From positions 1-15,078 of the forward strand of contig JAKAXP010000026.1 in assembly GCA_021816545.1 (NCBI GenBank): DNA of 15,078 bases, written 5' to 3'. The position numbers and the translations under genes are program-made. Shown here piece by piece: positions 14,190-15,078 of this stretch. Under the pieces are notes generated by a model. That model saw nothing but the letters and a program-made list of their open reading frames with translations, was not told where the DNA came from and did no database searches. How positions within the stretch are numbered: the stretch's first letter is position 1; each line of letters starts with the position of its first letter. Origin of the DNA: Bacteroidota bacterium (GTDB lineage: Bacteria > Bacteroidota > Bacteroidia > Bacteroidales > VadinHA17).

Positions 14190-15068
14190 TCAGCCGAGCT
14201 TCATCTTCTCGACCTCTTCCATGTTGCGTTCGTTGTATACAATCTTTCCCATAGGCGTGTACAGCCATTCAATCAGGTCGTGGTACCTGTCGGTGATTTT
14301 GCCTCTGACGATCTTCATTGTTGAGTTCATCATGCCGTTCTCCTCATTGAAACTCTCATTGAGTACACCAAGGGCTACCGGCAGCCAGCGGTGCGGGAAC
14401 ATGTGCCCGTACTTTCCGTTAATGCGGTATTCATTGACTTCATTTTCAATCAGATTGAGAACTGCTCTCTTTCCTTCCTCAGTGGTTGCAGACATGTTAC
14501 GGTCTTCAAGGTAAACCTTGAGGGCATGCTGGTTGGGAACAATCAGGGCAACCGTGTAGGGTTTCTGGTTGTTGTAGAGCATGCACTGGTCGATATACTT
14601 TGACTGCTCGCTGATGGCCTCTTCAATGCCTTCAGGGCTGAATTTCTCACCGTCGTCAGCAATTAAAAGGCTTTTGAATCGTCCCAGCACATAAAGGAAT
14701 CCGTCTTCGCTCATGTAGCCCATGTCGCCGGTATATAGCCATCCGTCACGGATTGCATCACTTGTCGCGGTTTCGTTCTTCCAGTATCCGTGCATCACAT
14801 TACCTCCCCTGATCACAATCTCTCCCTTCTGTCCAACGGGCAGTTCATTGCCGTCGTCATCGCAGATCTTAAGTTCCATGTTGTTGACCAGGTAACCTGA
14901 TGAACCCAGCTTATGCCTGGCGGTGGAATTGGATGATATGATAGGTGAAGCTTCAGAGAGTCCGTAGCCCTGGTACATAGGTACCCCTATTGCGTAGAAG
15001 AAGCGCTGCAGCTCTATATCCAGGAGTGCACCTCCTCCTATGAAGAACTCAAGCTCCCCACCGAAGGC
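14190..15068 (-). CDS. Long-chain acyl-CoA synthetase (AMP-forming), C-terminal part, cut by the window end
   Basis: This is the C-terminal portion of an adenylate-forming ligase that activates fatty acids to acyl-CoA at the membrane. From the window edge inward it reads AFGG, FFIGGGALLD, then MYQGYGLSEASP (the YGxTE-type ATP motif, with Ser for Thr), YTGDMGYMSEDG (near 14720, ribose-binding Asp) and GRFKSLL (hinge). The C-terminal domain ends with NSTMKIVRGKITDRY, a typical bacterial long-chain synthetase ending. An in-frame TAA at 15069-15071 immediately precedes AFGG, where the family normally continues upstream. So the gene is either broken there or the sequence carries a one-base error at the contig edge. 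An ATG at 14978 exists but would drop conserved core and is not a believable start. Confidence 0.8.
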   Translation of the reverse strand, partial: AFGGELEFFIGGGALLDIELQRFFYAIGVPMYQGYGLSEASPIISSNSTARHKLGSSGYLVNNMELKICDDDGNELPVGQKGEIVIRGGNVMHGYWKNETATSDAIRDGWLYTGDMGYMSEDGFLYVLGRFKSLLIADDGEKFSPEGIEEAISEQSKYIDQCMLYNNQKPYTVALIVPNQHALKVYLEDRNMSATTEEGKRAVLNLIENEVNEYRINGKYGHMFPHRWLPVALGVLNESFNEENGMMNSTMKIVRGKITDRYHDLIEWLYTPMGKIVYNERNMEEVEKMKLG

Positions 15069-15078
15069 TTACAGATCG

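Noticed and set aside
14170..14268. Longer GH2 N-terminus from 14268
   Set aside because: It overlaps the upstream synthetase gene and would bury the signal peptide 33 residues in.

Overview
The window most likely comes from an anaerobic member of the Bacteroidota, probably an uncultured Bacteroidales-like fermenter. The evidence is the A-rich translation starts mostly without Shine-Dalgarno sequences, promoter boxes of the TAnnTTTG type, the layout of the sodium-pumping decarboxylase genes, and a Bacteroidota-type GH2 glycosidase. This placement is inference; there is no rRNA or marker phylogeny here. Both outermost genes run off the window.

Layout. (1) 1-1524, + strand: the 3' part of a membrane iron-sulfur protein that looks like NapH joined to NapG. 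(2) 1616-8794, + strand: a tight run of eight genes: methylmalonyl-CoA epimerase, four subunits of a biotin-dependent Na+-pumping methylmalonyl-CoA decarboxylase (carboxyltransferase, OadG-like small membrane subunit, biotin carrier, membrane beta subunit), a fused citrate lyase CitD-CitE, citrate lyase alpha CitF, and a small rubredoxin. (3) 8855-10321, - strand: a PepD-type aminoacyl-histidine dipeptidase. (4) 10476-12230, + strand: an isocitrate/isopropylmalate dehydrogenase family enzyme and a small degenerate HD-domain protein, ended by a strong hairpin. (5) 12244-12355: inverted arrays of 7-base repeats. (6) 12340-15078, - strand: an exported GH2 glycoside hydrolase, and upstream of it the C-terminal part of a long-chain acyl-CoA synthetase.

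How the genes may work together. The epimerase and decarboxylase are the last steps of the succinate-propionate route: (R)-methylmalonyl-CoA is epimerised, then decarboxylated to propionyl-CoA while Na+ is exported. No biotin carboxylase subunit is present, which fits a decarboxylase pump rather than an ATP-driven carboxylase. Citrate lyase splits citrate to acetate and oxaloacetate. In classical citrate fermenters it works with a Na+-pumping oxaloacetate decarboxylase; here its neighbour is the methylmalonyl-CoA version of the same pump. This suggests oxaloacetate goes through the reductive branch to succinate and propionate. The nearby isocitrate-dehydrogenase-like gene is another tricarboxylic-acid enzyme, but it lies in its own transcription unit.

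The most notable observations are the CitD-CitE fusion inside the pump operon, the NapH-NapG-like fusion with an internal twin-arginine segment, a mirror-image promoter pair between the dipeptidase and dehydrogenase genes, the HD protein lacking the His of its HD doublet, and a heptad repeat that forms the last codons of the GH2 gene.
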